From Candidatus Altimarinota bacterium (GTDB lineage: Bacteria; Patescibacteriota; Gracilibacteria; UBA4473), in the NCBI GenBank assembly GCA_021734395.1, contig JAIPJB010000001.1, forward strand, positions 62,001 through 126,000: a stretch of DNA of 64,000 nucleotides, written 5' to 3'. This document shows positions 50,440 through 60,124 of the stretch, in pieces (the stretch's first letter is position 1; each line of letters opens with the position of its first letter). The translations under genes were made by a program, and so were the position numbers. Under the pieces are notes generated by a model, which saw only the letters and a list, made by a program, of their open reading frames with translations, made no database searches and was not told the origin of the DNA.

Positions 50440-50448
50440 TGGTATAAT
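50440..50448 (+). promoter_or_regulatory. Extended -10 box before the MBL-fold gene
   Basis: TGG followed by a perfect TATAAT (50443-50448), 26 bases before the ATG at 50474. No clear -35 hexamer. Confidence 0.45.
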
Positions 50449-50473
50449 GAGGAGAAGAGCAGACAAAAAACTC

Positions 50474-51958
50474 ATGAAACTTGAATTTTCCGGAGCAGCG
50501 CGAAACGTCACAGGATCGAAGCACTTGCTCCACGTGAACGGAAAAAAAATACTCTTGGACTGTGGTCTCTTTCAAGGACACCGTCGAGAAGCAATCGAAG
50601 CAAATTTGAATTTTCCTTTTGATGCTCGAGAAATCGATGCATTGGTTTTGTCTCACGCGCACATCGATCACTCAGGAGCAATCCCGATCTTGGTCAAAAA
50701 GGGATTTCGTGGACCCATATACTGTACCCATGCGACACGAGACTTGTGCTCCATCATGCTCCGAGACTCAGCGTACATCCAAGAAAAAGATGCCGACTGG
50801 GTGCGAAAGAAACTCAAAGATCCTGAAGCCGAGCCTCTCTACACGATGGAAGATGCGGAGAAATCTTTGTCTCTTTTTCGATCAGTGAGATATCATCAAA
50901 TATTTTCTCCTGCGCCAGGCGTGAAAGTTCGATTTTTGGATGCCGGACATATCTTGGGATCAGCCATGGAAGAATGGGAAATCGAAGATAAAGATATCGG
51001 AAAAACAATACGACTGGGATTTACAGGCGACTTAGGACGAAAATCACTTCCTATCCTCCGCGACCCCGAACAGCTTGAAAATCTGGATCTCCTCATTACC
51101 GAATCCACATACGGAAATCGTCTTCACGATGAAATTGCTGATGTGGAAGAAAAATTTTCCAAAGAAGTCGGAGAAGCCCTTGCTCGACAAGGAAAAATTA
51201 TCATTCCCGCCTTTGCGGTCGGCCGAACACAGGAAATTTTGTATTTGGTGCGCGAACTGCAAAAAGAAAAAAAACTTCCCTCTTTTCCTGTTTTTATCGA
51301 CTCCCCACTGGCCACATCGGCCACTGAAATCTTTGCACTGCATCCTGAATGCTATGATAAAGAACTACAAAAACTCATCCATGCCAAACAAGATCCATTC
51401 TGTCCAGATTGTAATGGTGTTCGCTTTACACAAGACGTAGAAGAATCTAAGGCTCTCAATAACTTCCCAGGACCAGCGATGATTATTTCTGCGAGTGGGA
51501 TGTGCGAAGCTGGGCGAATCCGACATCATCTGAAAAATAATATTGAGGATCAGAAAAATCTGATTCTTATCGTCGGTTTCATGGCCGAAAACACACTCGG
51601 ACGAAAAATTGTAGAAGGAGAAAATCCGGTCAATATTTTTGGCGATCCTTATCAGCTCAATGCAGAAGTAAAAATCTATAATGCCTTTTCTGCTCATGCG
51701 GATCTCAATGGTCTTTTACGGTTTGCTCGAAGTTGCGGGAAACCAAAATCTGTTTTTTTGGTACACGGAGAAGATCAAAGCATGAAGGATTTTCGACAAT
51801 CTCTCAGCAAAGAAAAAAATCTTTCCCAATCCGATATCGAAATTCCGACTCCGGGCGATATTTTCGAGCTTCAAATCGATAAAACTTGGAAGAAACTCAA
51901 TTATACAAATGATATTTCTCGGAACCTTTTGGGAGGAGACTGGCCAGAACTGAAATAA
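50474..51958 (+). CDS. Metallo-beta-lactamase-fold ribonuclease (CPSF/Ysh1-like)
   Basis: A 494-residue RNA-processing hydrolase with an MBL domain (LDCGLFQG, then the zinc motif HAHIDHSGAIP at about 56-66 and further His/Asp ligands) and a beta-CASP domain with the FIDSPLATSAT stretch (about 275), SGMCEAGRIRHHL (about 345-357) and a late HADLNGLL. This layout is that of bacterial relatives of CPSF-73, which act as exo- or endoribonucleases. The start is the ATG behind an extended -10 box; upstream frame is read through comF. Unlike RNase J, there is no C-terminal extension beyond the fold. Confidence 0.92.
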   Translation: MKLEFSGAARNVTGSKHLLHVNGKKILLDCGLFQGHRREAIEANLNFPFDAREIDALVLSHAHIDHSGAIPILVKKGFRGPIYCTHATRDLCSIMLRDSAYIQEKDADWVRKKLKDPEAEPLYTMEDAEKSLSLFRSVRYHQIFSPAPGVKVRFLDAGHILGSAMEEWEIEDKDIGKTIRLGFTGDLGRKSLPILRDPEQLENLDLLITESTYGNRLHDEIADVEEKFSKEVGEALARQGKIIIPAFAVGRTQEILYLVRELQKEKKLPSFPVFIDSPLATSATEIFALHPECYDKELQKLIHAKQDPFCPDCNGVRFTQDVEESKALNNFPGPAMIISASGMCEAGRIRHHLKNNIEDQKNLILIVGFMAENTLGRKIVEGENPVNIFGDPYQLNAEVKIYNAFSAHADLNGLLRFARSCGKPKSVFLVHGEDQSMKDFRQSLSKEKNLSQSDIEIPTPGDIFELQIDKTWKKLNYTNDISRNLLGGDWPELK

Positions 51959-51962
51959 AAAC

Positions 51963-51990
51963 TTGACGAGGAAAAGCTTTTCCATACAAT
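51963..51990 (+). promoter_or_regulatory. Promoter of rpmB
   Basis: TTGACG (51963-51968), a 16-bp spacer and TACAAT (51985-51990), about 24 bases before the rpmB ATG. Confidence 0.75.
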
Positions 51991-52013
51991 CGCGCAGCAC
52001 TTTTGACTTTTCT

Positions 52014-52484
52014 ATGGCTCGTACTTGTCAAATCACCGGCAAAAAAACTTCGAGTGGAAATACTCGTCCTTTTTCGCTCAAAACAACGAAACGAACGTTC
52101 CGTCCGAATCTCTTTATGAAAAAAATCTGGAATCCTCTGACTGGAAAAGTCGAACGCATAAAGGTTTCTGCAAAAGGCATCAAGACGATTAAAAAAATTA
52201 TGCGTGATCGCGGTATCCAGACAGAATACGATAAAAAAATTCAAGCCGCTACAGAAAGAGCTGCCAAAACCACGAATCAGGAAAAAGGACGCGTCAAAAA
52301 AACCAAACTGACTCCAAAACAAAAGAAAGAACTTCAAGCTCAAAAAGAACAGGCCACAAAGGAAGAAATGAAACCAGAGGTCGTCAAGGAAATCGAAGAG
52401 GGAAAAAAATCTTCTACAGCAAAAGCTCCAAAAGCAAAAGAAGAAGCAAAAAAGAAAACTACAAAAGAGAAAGAAAAAAAGTAA
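52014..52484 (+). CDS. rpmB: Ribosomal protein L28 with long basic C-terminal extension
   Basis: The first 60 or so residues are an ordinary L28 (ARTCQITGKKTSSGNTRPFS, then the MKKIWNPLTGKVERIKVSAKGIKTI core). The 156-residue protein then continues for about 90 residues of Lys-, Glu- and Thr-rich sequence, helical by composition. Most L28 proteins are 60-80 residues. Start and promoter agree. The neighbouring SpoU methyltransferase begins 11 bases after the stop. Confidence 0.95.
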   Translation: MARTCQITGKKTSSGNTRPFSLKTTKRTFRPNLFMKKIWNPLTGKVERIKVSAKGIKTIKKIMRDRGIQTEYDKKIQAATERAAKTTNQEKGRVKKTKLTPKQKKELQAQKEQATKEEMKPEVVKEIEEGKKSSTAKAPKAKEEAKKKTTKEKEKK

Positions 52485-52495
52485 GAATAAACACG

Positions 52496-52954
52496 ATGAA
52501 GCGTGTTTTGATTCTGGACAACATCCGCTCTCTCCACAATGTGGGGGCTATTTTTAGAACGGCAGATGGAGCCGGTTGGGACAAAATATATCTCTGTGGA
52601 TATACCGGTTGCCCCCCAGACCGGAGAATCGAAAAGGTTTCGTTGGGAGCCGAAAAGTCTGTTGCGTGGGAAAAATGTGAATCGGCTGTAGAAATAGAGG
52701 GCATATTGCGATCCCAAGAATTTGAAATTCTGGCATTGGAGCAAACCAATCGCTCGGAAAATATTTTCGATGCTTCGTTTGAATCCGAAAAAATAGCACT
52801 CATAGTCGGCAATGAAGTTGAAGGAGTGAACAAGGAAATTTTAGATCTATGCGATCGACATATAGAAATTCCCATGCAGGGAAAAAAATCATCACTCAAT
52901 GTTTCCATCGCTGCCGGAGTAGCAATGTATGAGTTAGGAAGAAAGACAAATTGA
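52496..52954 (+). CDS. SpoU/TrmH-family RNA 2'-O-methyltransferase
   Basis: A 152-residue trefoil-knot methyltransferase. It has the SpoU pattern: LDNIRSLHNVGAIFRTADG (about 7-25, with the Arg-Asn part), a VGNEVEGVNKEIL segment (about 101-113) and the closing IPMQGKKSSLNVSIAAGVAMYEL (about 122-144). It lacks an extra N- or C-terminal domain. The modified nucleotide could be in tRNA or rRNA. It precedes tRNA-Tyr with 38 bases between. Confidence 0.9.
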   Translation: MKRVLILDNIRSLHNVGAIFRTADGAGWDKIYLCGYTGCPPDRRIEKVSLGAEKSVAWEKCESAVEIEGILRSQEFEILALEQTNRSENIFDASFESEKIALIVGNEVEGVNKEILDLCDRHIEIPMQGKKSSLNVSIAAGVAMYELGRKTN

Positions 52955-52992
52955 CTTTTAGAATCAGAAAAATACACTCTTTCCGTTCTTAT

Positions 52993-53077
52993 GGGTCGGT
53001 AGCGAAGCGGTCAAACGCGGCAGACTGTAAATCTGTTGGCTCAGCCTTCGCAGGTTCGAATCCTGCCCGGCCCACCA
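52993..53077 (+). tRNA. tRNA-Tyr (anticodon GTA)
   Basis: The 85-base sequence has an acceptor stem GGGTCGG pairing with CCGGCCC (one G-U), encoded ACCA, a D-arm with AGCGAAGCGGTCAAACG, the anticodon GTA in the loop CTGTAAA, and a long variable arm, as expected for bacterial tRNA-Tyr. Its last 18 bases are repeated at 53236-53253. Confidence 0.93.
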
Positions 53078-53253
53078 GTACTAAAAAACAGAAGAATTTA
53101 TTTTCTCGTTTTTCTCGTTTTATTCTCTCTGGGAGAAGGATGAGAACCTACGGGTTCGAAGATTTGCACTGAGGAGCAAAGCGACGAGGATGCAAATCCC
53201 TCGAGGAGTCCGCCGCAGGCAGACGTCACGAGAGCATCCTGCCCGGCCCACCA
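53060..53253 (+). repeat. Duplicated tRNA-Tyr 3' end enclosing a 158-bp remnant
   Basis: The last 18 bases of the tRNA (ATCCTGCCCGGCCCACCA, 53060-53077) recur exactly at 53236-53253. The 158 bases between contain an inverted repeat (ATTTGCA with TGCAAAT, about 53163-53198) and no intact gene. The layout is the same as the tRNA-tail/GIY-YIG units at 21955-22586 without the gene, so it may be a decayed copy. Confidence 0.6.
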
Positions 53254-53262
53254 TCTATTTGT

Positions 53263-53991
53263 ATGGAAAAACTGATCCTTGTCTTCATTGTGACTTTCTT
53301 GGTCAGGATTGTAGGTGTTATTACGGGAGGCGGAGGAATGGTTTTGATTCCTTTTCTTGTCTTTTTGGGACTTCCTCCTTCGGAAGCTCTCGCTACCAAT
53401 CGATTTGGAGCATTGGGTGTCAACTGTTCCCTTCTTGAATTTCACCGACAGAAACAGGTTCAGTGGAAACTCGGACTCAGTCTGCTCATTCCTACAATTT
53501 TAGGTTCCGTCATTGGATCTTTTTTTGTGGTATCAATCGATCAACAGCTTTTTCAAAAACTTTTGGGAATCGTCATTCTTTTGTGCATCCCTCTCCTTCT
53601 TTTTCAAAAAGATATCGGCACGCAAGCCAAAAAAATATCTCGTCCCCGTTTCTGGACTGGTATTTTCCTGACTCTCGTTGCTGGATTTATGGGCGGACTT
53701 TTTGCTTCTACGGGGATTTGGTATTCCTATCTTTTCTTCTTTTTCGGACTGACAATGCTGCAAACAGCCGCTACTCGAAAAATTATTGGTTTTGCGGTAG
53801 CGCTGAGTAGCCTCTTTATCTTTATTCCAGCAGGTCTTATAGACTGGACACTCGGAATAACAATGCTCATCGCAAGCCTGCTGGGAGGAATACTCGGCGC
53901 AAAAATAGGAATCAAGAAAGGAAATGTCTGGGCAAAAAATGTATTTCTTTTTGTTGTTTTCCTGGCTGCACTCAAAATGATTTTGGGATAG
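53263..53991 (+). CDS. TSUP (TauE/SafE) family membrane transporter
   Basis: A 242-residue protein with seven or eight hydrophobic segments and the TSUP-family pattern of an N-terminal FLVRIVGVITGGGGMVLIPFLVFLG with NRFGALG (about 46-52), repeated in weaker form in the second half (GFMGGLFASTGIWYSYLFF, about 143-161). Members export sulfite, sulfoacetate and related organic anions or take up taurine; substrate unknown here. It begins 9 bases behind the tRNA-Tyr 3' repeat. Confidence 0.88.
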   Translation: MEKLILVFIVTFLVRIVGVITGGGGMVLIPFLVFLGLPPSEALATNRFGALGVNCSLLEFHRQKQVQWKLGLSLLIPTILGSVIGSFFVVSIDQQLFQKLLGIVILLCIPLLLFQKDIGTQAKKISRPRFWTGIFLTLVAGFMGGLFASTGIWYSYLFFFFGLTMLQTAATRKIIGFAVALSSLFIFIPAGLIDWTLGITMLIASLLGGILGAKIGIKKGNVWAKNVFLFVVFLAALKMILG

Positions 53992-54034
53992 AGAACTATT
54001 TACCACGAAAAACATTTCCAGTATTATTTCGAAG

Positions 54035-54700
54035 ATGCACCTTTTTCGAAAAATAACCGCATTTTGGAATCTTGTCCGTTCTCACCACAGTCAGGCAAAA
54101 GCCATCGTGGAATTCCAGGAACAACTCCTGCATAATTTCACATTTCTTTTTCTCATTTTCCTGGCCGGCTGTATTGCGAGCATTGGATTACTGCGAGAGA
54201 ACCTAGCTGTTGTCATTGGAGCTATGATTATTACTCCTCTGGTGAACCCTTTTATGGGTATCCCTCTCGCACTTCTCACCGGACGATGGAAATTATTCTG
54301 GAACTCTCTAGGAAAAGTCCTGAGCGGGACAGCTCTGTTTTGGGGCGTGGCTTTTTTTCTGGGAAGCGTTTTGGTGCCCATTGATCACCAACCTTCTATG
54401 ATTGTTGCTCACCCGATAGAATTGCCGGAAGTTCTGATTGCTGTTTTCGCCGGAATGGTGGCGGCATTAGCACTGGCCTCAGCAAAAATTTATAACCGTA
54501 TTTCCGGAGCGGCTATTTCTCTGGCACTCGCTCCACCGCTGGCAATATCGGGCATTGGCTTCGCTCTCGGACAGGTAAATGTGTTTTGGAATGCGTTGAC
54601 GCTCTTTGCTATCAATGCGACAGGGCTTATTGTGATGGGATTCTTTGTCTTTTTGATTTTTGGATTTCAGAAGCCCGACGACATTAATCCTCTGAACTAA
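54035..54700 (+). CDS. DUF389 membrane protein
   Basis: A 221-residue protein with five or six membrane segments. The family hallmark is the conserved AVVIGAMIITPLVNPFMGIPLALLTG (about 57-82), followed by RISGAAISLALAPPLAISGIG near the end. DUF389 proteins are of unknown function. It directly abuts the dicarboxylate symporter gene (TAA then ATG), so the two are coupled. Confidence 0.88.
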   Translation: MHLFRKITAFWNLVRSHHSQAKAIVEFQEQLLHNFTFLFLIFLAGCIASIGLLRENLAVVIGAMIITPLVNPFMGIPLALLTGRWKLFWNSLGKVLSGTALFWGVAFFLGSVLVPIDHQPSMIVAHPIELPEVLIAVFAGMVAALALASAKIYNRISGAAISLALAPPLAISGIGFALGQVNVFWNALTLFAINATGLIVMGFFVFLIFGFQKPDDINPLN

Positions 54701-56047
54701 ATGCACCTTCTCCCTCATTTTCAGAACGTAAAAGATCTCACGCATACGCTTCATCGACTGACACGTCATAAATTGTGGCTTCAGATTCTTATCGGAATGG
54801 TTGTGGGTTTGGGAATAGGAATTCTTTTTAGCCCAAATGTAGACCTCGTTTCTCGTGAAACTGCGGAAATTATAGGAAGTTGGATTTCCTTGCCAGGACA
54901 TTTCTTCTTGACGTTGGTTCAGATGATTATTGTTCCATTGGTAGTTGCTTCTGTCATACGAGGCATTGGCGACAGTGGGAGCTTAGAGCAAATCCAAAAG
55001 ATGGGATGGCGACTCGTCCTCTATTTTTTGATGACCACGACTATCGCTATTATCATCGGTGTCAGTCTGGCCACCTGGATCAATCCCGGAGCACATATAG
55101 ATCAAAGTATGGTTGCTCAAAATGCAGATATTCACCTCGAAGAAATCGGTCCGGCTCAAAGCATCGACTGGAAAACGATTCCCACGTCCATGATTAACAT
55201 CCTTCCCGCCAATCCTATCGGGGCCATCGTCAACAAAGAAATGCTCCAGATCGTTCTTTTCTCGATTATTGTTGGATTGGCATTGATCAGCCTCCCCGAT
55301 GGAACGTCCAAACCTTTTATTCGATGGATCGGAGCTATCCAAGCAGTATGTCTAAAAATAGTAAATTGGGCGATGCACATTGCCCCTCTCGCAGTCATGG
55401 GGCTTCTCGCACAGATCACTATCAAAACCGGGGTCGATGCTATGCTTGGCATGAGTTTTTATATGGGAACAGTCCTTTTGGGACTGATGTGCCTTTTGGG
55501 AGTCTATCTTCTGATCGTCTGGATTGTGGGGAAACGCAATCCTTGGAAATTTCTCTCCGCATTACGCGAGGTGCAACTGTTGGCTTTTTCGACTTCTAGT
55601 TCGGCGGCCGTTATGCCACTGTCGATCAAAACAGCCGAAGAAAAATTAAAAGTGCATGAATCCACCGCTCAGTTTCTCATCCCTCTGGGAACGACAATCA
55701 ATATGGATGGAACGGCTCTTTACCAGGGCGTAGCCACTGTTTTCTTGGCACAGGTTTTCGGGATTTCTCTGGGAATGCCAGAACTCATCATGGTCGTATT
55801 AACTGCTGTCGGTGCCTCAATCGGAACTCCCGCAACACCGGGGGTTGGAATCATTATTTTATCGGCCGTACTCAGCAGCGCCGGAGTGCCTCCCTCAGGA
55901 GTAGCACTTATCATTGGTGTGGATCGAATTTTGGATATGTGCCGCACAACATTAAATGTTACCGGAGACCTGACAGCAAGCGTTGTTATTGATCGATTCA
56001 CACACCGATCGCTGGTACAGAAGATTGCTCATCCGTTTTCATCGTAA
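54701..56047 (+). CDS. Dicarboxylate/amino acid:cation symporter (DAACS family)
   Basis: A 448-residue GltP/DctA-like sodium- or proton-coupled uptake carrier for glutamate, aspartate or C4-dicarboxylates. It has the family hairpin stretch LLAFSTSSSAAVMPLSIKTAEE (about 288-310), the NMDGTALYQGVATVFLAQVFG motif (about 330-350) and GTPATPGVGIIILSAVL (about 368-384) with the late DRILDMCRTTLNVTGDLTA. A purely uptake role suits a reduced organism. Starts immediately after the DUF389 stop. Confidence 0.94.
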   Translation: MHLLPHFQNVKDLTHTLHRLTRHKLWLQILIGMVVGLGIGILFSPNVDLVSRETAEIIGSWISLPGHFFLTLVQMIIVPLVVASVIRGIGDSGSLEQIQKMGWRLVLYFLMTTTIAIIIGVSLATWINPGAHIDQSMVAQNADIHLEEIGPAQSIDWKTIPTSMINILPANPIGAIVNKEMLQIVLFSIIVGLALISLPDGTSKPFIRWIGAIQAVCLKIVNWAMHIAPLAVMGLLAQITIKTGVDAMLGMSFYMGTVLLGLMCLLGVYLLIVWIVGKRNPWKFLSALREVQLLAFSTSSSAAVMPLSIKTAEEKLKVHESTAQFLIPLGTTINMDGTALYQGVATVFLAQVFGISLGMPELIMVVLTAVGASIGTPATPGVGIIILSAVLSSAGVPPSGVALIIGVDRILDMCRTTLNVTGDLTASVVIDRFTHRSLVQKIAHPFSS

Positions 56048-56075
56048 GAAAGGTTAAAAAAGAGACGAAAATACT

Positions 56076-56103
56076 TTGAATTTTTCCCTCTTTTCCCTAC
56101 AAT
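56076..56103 (+). promoter_or_regulatory. Promoter of gyrA-aroB-tspO
   Basis: TTGAAT (56076-56081), a 16-bp spacer and TACAAT (56098-56103), about 22 bases before the gyrA ATG. No clear Shine-Dalgarno follows. Confidence 0.65.
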
Positions 56104-56125
56104 CTATGGGAATTTTTGAGTATTC

Positions 56126-58699
56126 ATGAACGACGAAAATAAACTTCCATTGGACGAGGAAAACGAACCTTCTGAATCCCTTCCTGAAAATCCAGAAGCC
56201 GAACCCGAAATACCGTTCTATGACGCTTCTGGTAGTGCGCGAGAAGTGTTCAGCCGTGAAATTTCGAGTGATATGGAGGAGGCCTACCTCTCATACGCGA
56301 TGAGCGTCATTGTTTCACGAGCACTTCCTGATGTCCGAGACGGACTCAAGCCCGTGCATCGAAGAATTCTCTATGCGATGCATGAAAACGGGCTTCGCCC
56401 CACTACAAAATATCGAAAATCAGCCAATGTTGTGGGTGCGGTTTTGGGGAAATATCATCCACACGGAGATTCCGCTGTGTATATGTCAATGGCTCGTATG
56501 GCGCAAGATTTTTCTCTGCGCTACATGTTAGTCGACGGACAGGGAAACTTTGGTTCTATCGACGGAGACAATCCCGCCGCTATGCGATATACCGAGGTCA
56601 GAATGGGAAAAATTGCCGAGCTCATGCTCGCCGATATTGAAAAAGAAACCGTTGATTTTCGCCCCAATTATGATTCCACAGCTGAGGAACCAGTCGTTCT
56701 TCCGAGTCTTGTTCCTAATTTACTTCTCAATGGAACTATGGGAATCGCGGTCGGAATGGCGACCAATATCCCGCCCCATAACTTTGGGGAAGTTGTAAAC
56801 GCAACGCTTCATTTACTGGAGAATCCAGAAGCCAGTGTCGAAGACCTCCTTCAATTCATTAAAGGTCCAGACTTTCCGACCGGAGCAGAAATATATGATG
56901 GTGGAGCGGTAAAAGAAATGTATTCCACCGGACGAGGAGGAATTATGATGCGAGCAAAAGCTCAAATCGAGGAAACCAAAAGCGGAAAATCTGCCATCAT
57001 CGTCACTGAAATCCCCTATCAGGTCAATAAAGCCGACCTGATCATAAAAATTGCCGATCTCGTGCGGGACAAAAAAATTACCGGCATTGCCGATCTCCGA
57101 GATGAATCAAATCGCGAGGGAATCCGTGTTGTTATTGAGCTCAAGCGCGATGCTTATCCCAAAAAGACACTCAATAAGCTTTTCAAACTTACGCCACTGC
57201 AGAAATCATTCAATCTGAATATGATCGCCCTGGTGGAGGGAATTCATCCGCGATTGCTCAATTTGCAGGAAGTCCTGCAGTACTTCTTAGATCACCGTTT
57301 TGAGGTGGTCCGCCGTCGTGCGGAATTTGAACTAAAAGTTGCCAAAGCTCGGGCGCACATTTTGGAAGGACTCACAAAAGCGCTCGACCACATCGATGAG
57401 GTCATCAGCATTATTAAAAAATCAGAAACCAAAGAGATCGCGGGCGAGCAATTACAGAAAAAATTCGGGCTCTCCGAAACCCAAGTCAAAGCAATTCTTG
57501 AAATGCGATTGCAGACATTGGCGGGACTCGAACGAAAGAAAATAGAAGACGAACTTGCCGAAAAACTGAAATTGATCAAAGAACTGGAAGGCATTCTGGC
57601 TAGTCGAGAAAAACAATCCGATATCATTAAGGCGGAACTAATAGGGGCAAAAGAAAAATTTGATGATGGACGCCGCACCAAAGTGAACAAAAATGCACTC
57701 GGGGAATTTAATGCCAAAGACACAATTCCTGATGAAGAAATGATTGTCGTCCTTACCGAGCAAAACTATGTAAAACGATTGAATCCATCTGTTTTTCGTT
57801 CCCAAAAACGAGGAGGAATCGGCGTTGTCGGAGCCAAAACAAAGGAAGAAGATTTAATCGTCAAAGCTCGATTTGGCAGCAATCACAATGAACTTTTGTT
57901 CTTTACCAATAAAGGACGTGTTTTTCAGCTGCCGATGTATGAAATCCCAGAGGCGAGCAGAACCGCGAAAGGAACGCCTATTGTGAACCTTTTGCAATTA
58001 CAACCTCAGGAAAAGGTCACCGAGATTCTGAATCTCAGCCGATATACCGGAAAATACATCTTTATGTGTACGACTGGCGGAACCGTGAAAAAAACAGAAC
58101 TATCGGATTTCCAGAATGTTCGACGATCAGGGCTCATTGCCTGCAAACTCCGAGATGGAGAATATCTGCACTGGACAAAACTCTCTAGTGGCGGAGATGA
58201 AGTTTTCATTGTCACACGAGAAGGAAAATCTATTCGATTTAGTGAAAAAGATGTCCGCCCTATGGGGCGATCTGCCGCAGGGGTCCGAGGCATAAAACTC
58301 GGGAAAAATGACGAAGTGGTAGAGATGGATCTCTTGCCTGCAGAAGATGCAAAACTCTTAGTAGTGGCTGAAAATGGATTGGGGAAAATGTCCAAAGTCG
58401 TGCAGTATCGTCTTCAAGGACGCGGAGGAACGGGTATCAAAGTCTCCAATATTACATCTCGAACCGGAAAAATTGCCGGAGCACGAGTGATAGAGAATGG
58501 CACAAAAGGAGATTTGCTTCTTGTTACGAAAAAGGGACACACCCTGCGAACCGACGTGGAAACCGTAAAAACATCCGGACGATCTACACAAGGAGTCATC
58601 CTCATGCGTCCAGCAAAAGGAGATTTTATCTCGTCTATCCTGCTGATCGAAGACGACGAATCCAACGGGCAAAAAACACTCATCGAGGATAAAAAATGA
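56126..58699 (+). CDS. gyrA: DNA gyrase subunit A
   Basis: GyrA cuts and rejoins DNA in the supercoiling enzyme. The 857-residue protein has an acidic N-terminal extension of about 30 residues, the winged-helix segment [33 protein letters not shown]-like region (about 48-80), the active-site tyrosine in [10 protein letters not shown] (Tyr at about 155) and the C-terminal beta-pinwheel with [11 protein letters not shown] (about 560-570), the GyrA-box-like stretch. Length is normal. It overlaps aroB by 4 bases (ATGA). Confidence 0.96.
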   Translation: MNDENKLPLDEENEPSESLPENPEAEPEIPFYDASGSAREVFSREISSDMEEAYLSYAMSVIVSRALPDVRDGLKPVHRRILYAMHENGLRPTTKYRKSANVVGAVLGKYHPHGDSAVYMSMARMAQDFSLRYMLVDGQGNFGSIDGDNPAAMRYTEVRMGKIAELMLADIEKETVDFRPNYDSTAEEPVVLPSLVPNLLLNGTMGIAVGMATNIPPHNFGEVVNATLHLLENPEASVEDLLQFIKGPDFPTGAEIYDGGAVKEMYSTGRGGIMMRAKAQIEETKSGKSAIIVTEIPYQVNKADLIIKIADLVRDKKITGIADLRDESNREGIRVVIELKRDAYPKKTLNKLFKLTPLQKSFNLNMIALVEGIHPRLLNLQEVLQYFLDHRFEVVRRRAEFELKVAKARAHILEGLTKALDHIDEVISIIKKSETKEIAGEQLQKKFGLSETQVKAILEMRLQTLAGLERKKIEDELAEKLKLIKELEGILASREKQSDIIKAELIGAKEKFDDGRRTKVNKNALGEFNAKDTIPDEEMIVVLTEQNYVKRLNPSVFRSQKRGGIGVVGAKTKEEDLIVKARFGSNHNELLFFTNKGRVFQLPMYEIPEASRTAKGTPIVNLLQLQPQEKVTEILNLSRYTGKYIFMCTTGGTVKKTELSDFQNVRRSGLIACKLRDGEYLHWTKLSSGGDEVFIVTREGKSIRFSEKDVRPMGRSAAGVRGIKLGKNDEVVEMDLLPAEDAKLLVVAENGLGKMSKVVQYRLQGRGGTGIKVSNITSRTGKIAGARVIENGTKGDLLLVTKKGHTLRTDVETVKTSGRSTQGVILMRPAKGDFISSILLIEDDESNGQKTLIEDKK

Positions 58700-59709
58700 A
58701 ACCTCTCGAGGTCCAGATTCCATCCGCACAAAAAACGCACCGAATCGAATTTCCAGAATCACAAGATGATCTGGCGCGAGAGCTCAAGCAATATATTGAG
58801 AATCGTTCGTATGTTTTGGTAACGGATGAGAATGTACGAAAATTTTCGGATCTTCCAAAAATTTTTCCCTCGGAAAATATTTTTGTCCTGCCCGAAGGCG
58901 AAGAAGCCAAGACCTGGAAATGGAGCGAAAAACTTTTGTCATTTTGTTTTGAAAAACATCTGGATCGTAGTTCTGTCCTTATTTCTCTGGGAGGTGGGGT
59001 CGTGACAGATGTGACGGGCTTTGCGGCTTCACTTTTCATGCGAGGGACGAATGTTGTCCATATCCCCACATCACTGCTAGGAATGGTTGATGCGGCCATT
59101 GGTGGAAAAACAGCCATTAATTGTGAGTACGGCAAAAATCTGATCGGAACGATCCATCAGCCCGAAAAAGTTTCCTGTTGTAGAAAGTTTCTACAGTCTC
59201 TCCCAGAATCAGAAATCAAAAATGGCCTCTGTGAAATGATCAAACATGGCATCATCGCATCGCCTCAGCATTTCGAAGATTTAGAAAAAATTGCCAATCC
59301 TCATCCCACGGGAGATCAGATTTTTCCTCTGATCCGAGATTCAATTGAGATCAAAATGAAATTTATCGAGGAAGATGAAATGGAAAAAGACGCCCGCCTA
59401 GCGCTCAATCTCGGACATACATTTGGCCATGGGATAGAACTTTTGAGTGAATACAAAATCTCTCACGGACAAGCTGTCGCGATCGGCTGCGTGATGGCGG
59501 CCAATTATGCGGTCGAGCATGGAATCTGTGATGAAAAAACTCGGGATCGAATCGAAAATATTTTTCATGCTTTTAAAATAAATACCCGCTGCGATTTTGC
59601 CGAATCTGACATCTGGAAAGCTATGCAACACGACAAAAAATGCGTCAACGGACGTATTCGGTTGATCTTGCCGACAAAAATCGGAGCTATTACTGTGGTA
59701 ACCGTATAA
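58696..59709 (+). CDS. aroB: 3-dehydroquinate synthase
   Basis: AroB converts DAHP to 3-dehydroquinate using NAD and zinc. The 337-residue protein has the NAD-binding [14 protein letters not shown] (about 97-110), the [20 protein letters not shown] segment (about 121-140) and the zinc ligands in [11 protein letters not shown] (about 238-248). It is slightly shorter than the usual 350-370. It is coupled to gyrA by an ATGA overlap and to tspO with no gap, an unusual operon for a shikimate gene. Confidence 0.95.
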   Translation: MKPLEVQIPSAQKTHRIEFPESQDDLARELKQYIENRSYVLVTDENVRKFSDLPKIFPSENIFVLPEGEEAKTWKWSEKLLSFCFEKHLDRSSVLISLGGGVVTDVTGFAASLFMRGTNVVHIPTSLLGMVDAAIGGKTAINCEYGKNLIGTIHQPEKVSCCRKFLQSLPESEIKNGLCEMIKHGIIASPQHFEDLEKIANPHPTGDQIFPLIRDSIEIKMKFIEEDEMEKDARLALNLGHTFGHGIELLSEYKISHGQAVAIGCVMAANYAVEHGICDEKTRDRIENIFHAFKINTRCDFAESDIWKAMQHDKKCVNGRIRLILPTKIGAITVVTV

Positions 59710-60117
59710 ATGGAAACTAATTTTCTCTGGTATCAGACCCTCGAAAAACCATTCTTTGCGCCTCCTGCATGGATCTTTGGACCGGTCTGGACGGGGTTAT
59801 ATATTCTCATATTCATAAGCTTTGGATTTGTTTTTTGGAAAGCATTCCAAAAAGAAATTCCTGCAAAAATCGCCCTCCCCTTTGTGCTGAATTTAATCTT
59901 TAATTTTCTTTTTACACCCATTCAATTTGGACTCCAGAATCTCCTGCTTGCGTCACTTGATGTTATTTTGGTACTCATCACAATTATTTGGGCAATGAAG
60001 GTCATCTGGCCTTACTCTCGGTGGGTAACGTATGTTCAGATTCCGTATCTTGTATGGGTCAGTTTTGCAACAGTATTACAAATTGCGATTACCGTGGTGA
60101 ATTGGGGAGGGAAATAA
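59710..60117 (+). CDS. tspO: TspO/MBR family protein
   Basis: A 135-residue membrane protein with five helices and the TspO pattern WYQTLEKPFFAPPAWIFGPVWTGLYILI (about 6-33), then the central NFLFTPIQFGLQNLLLA (about 72-88). TspO proteins bind tetrapyrroles and other ligands; the role here is unknown. Its ATG directly follows the aroB stop, so it is the third gene of the gyrA operon. Confidence 0.93.
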   Translation: METNFLWYQTLEKPFFAPPAWIFGPVWTGLYILIFISFGFVFWKAFQKEIPAKIALPFVLNLIFNFLFTPIQFGLQNLLLASLDVILVLITIIWAMKVIWPYSRWVTYVQIPYLVWVSFATVLQIAITVVNWGGK

Positions 60118-60124
60118 TGACGGT

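Noticed and set aside
52951-53172. A 73-codon frame across tRNA-Tyr.
   Set aside because: It is made of tRNA bases and the following remnant.
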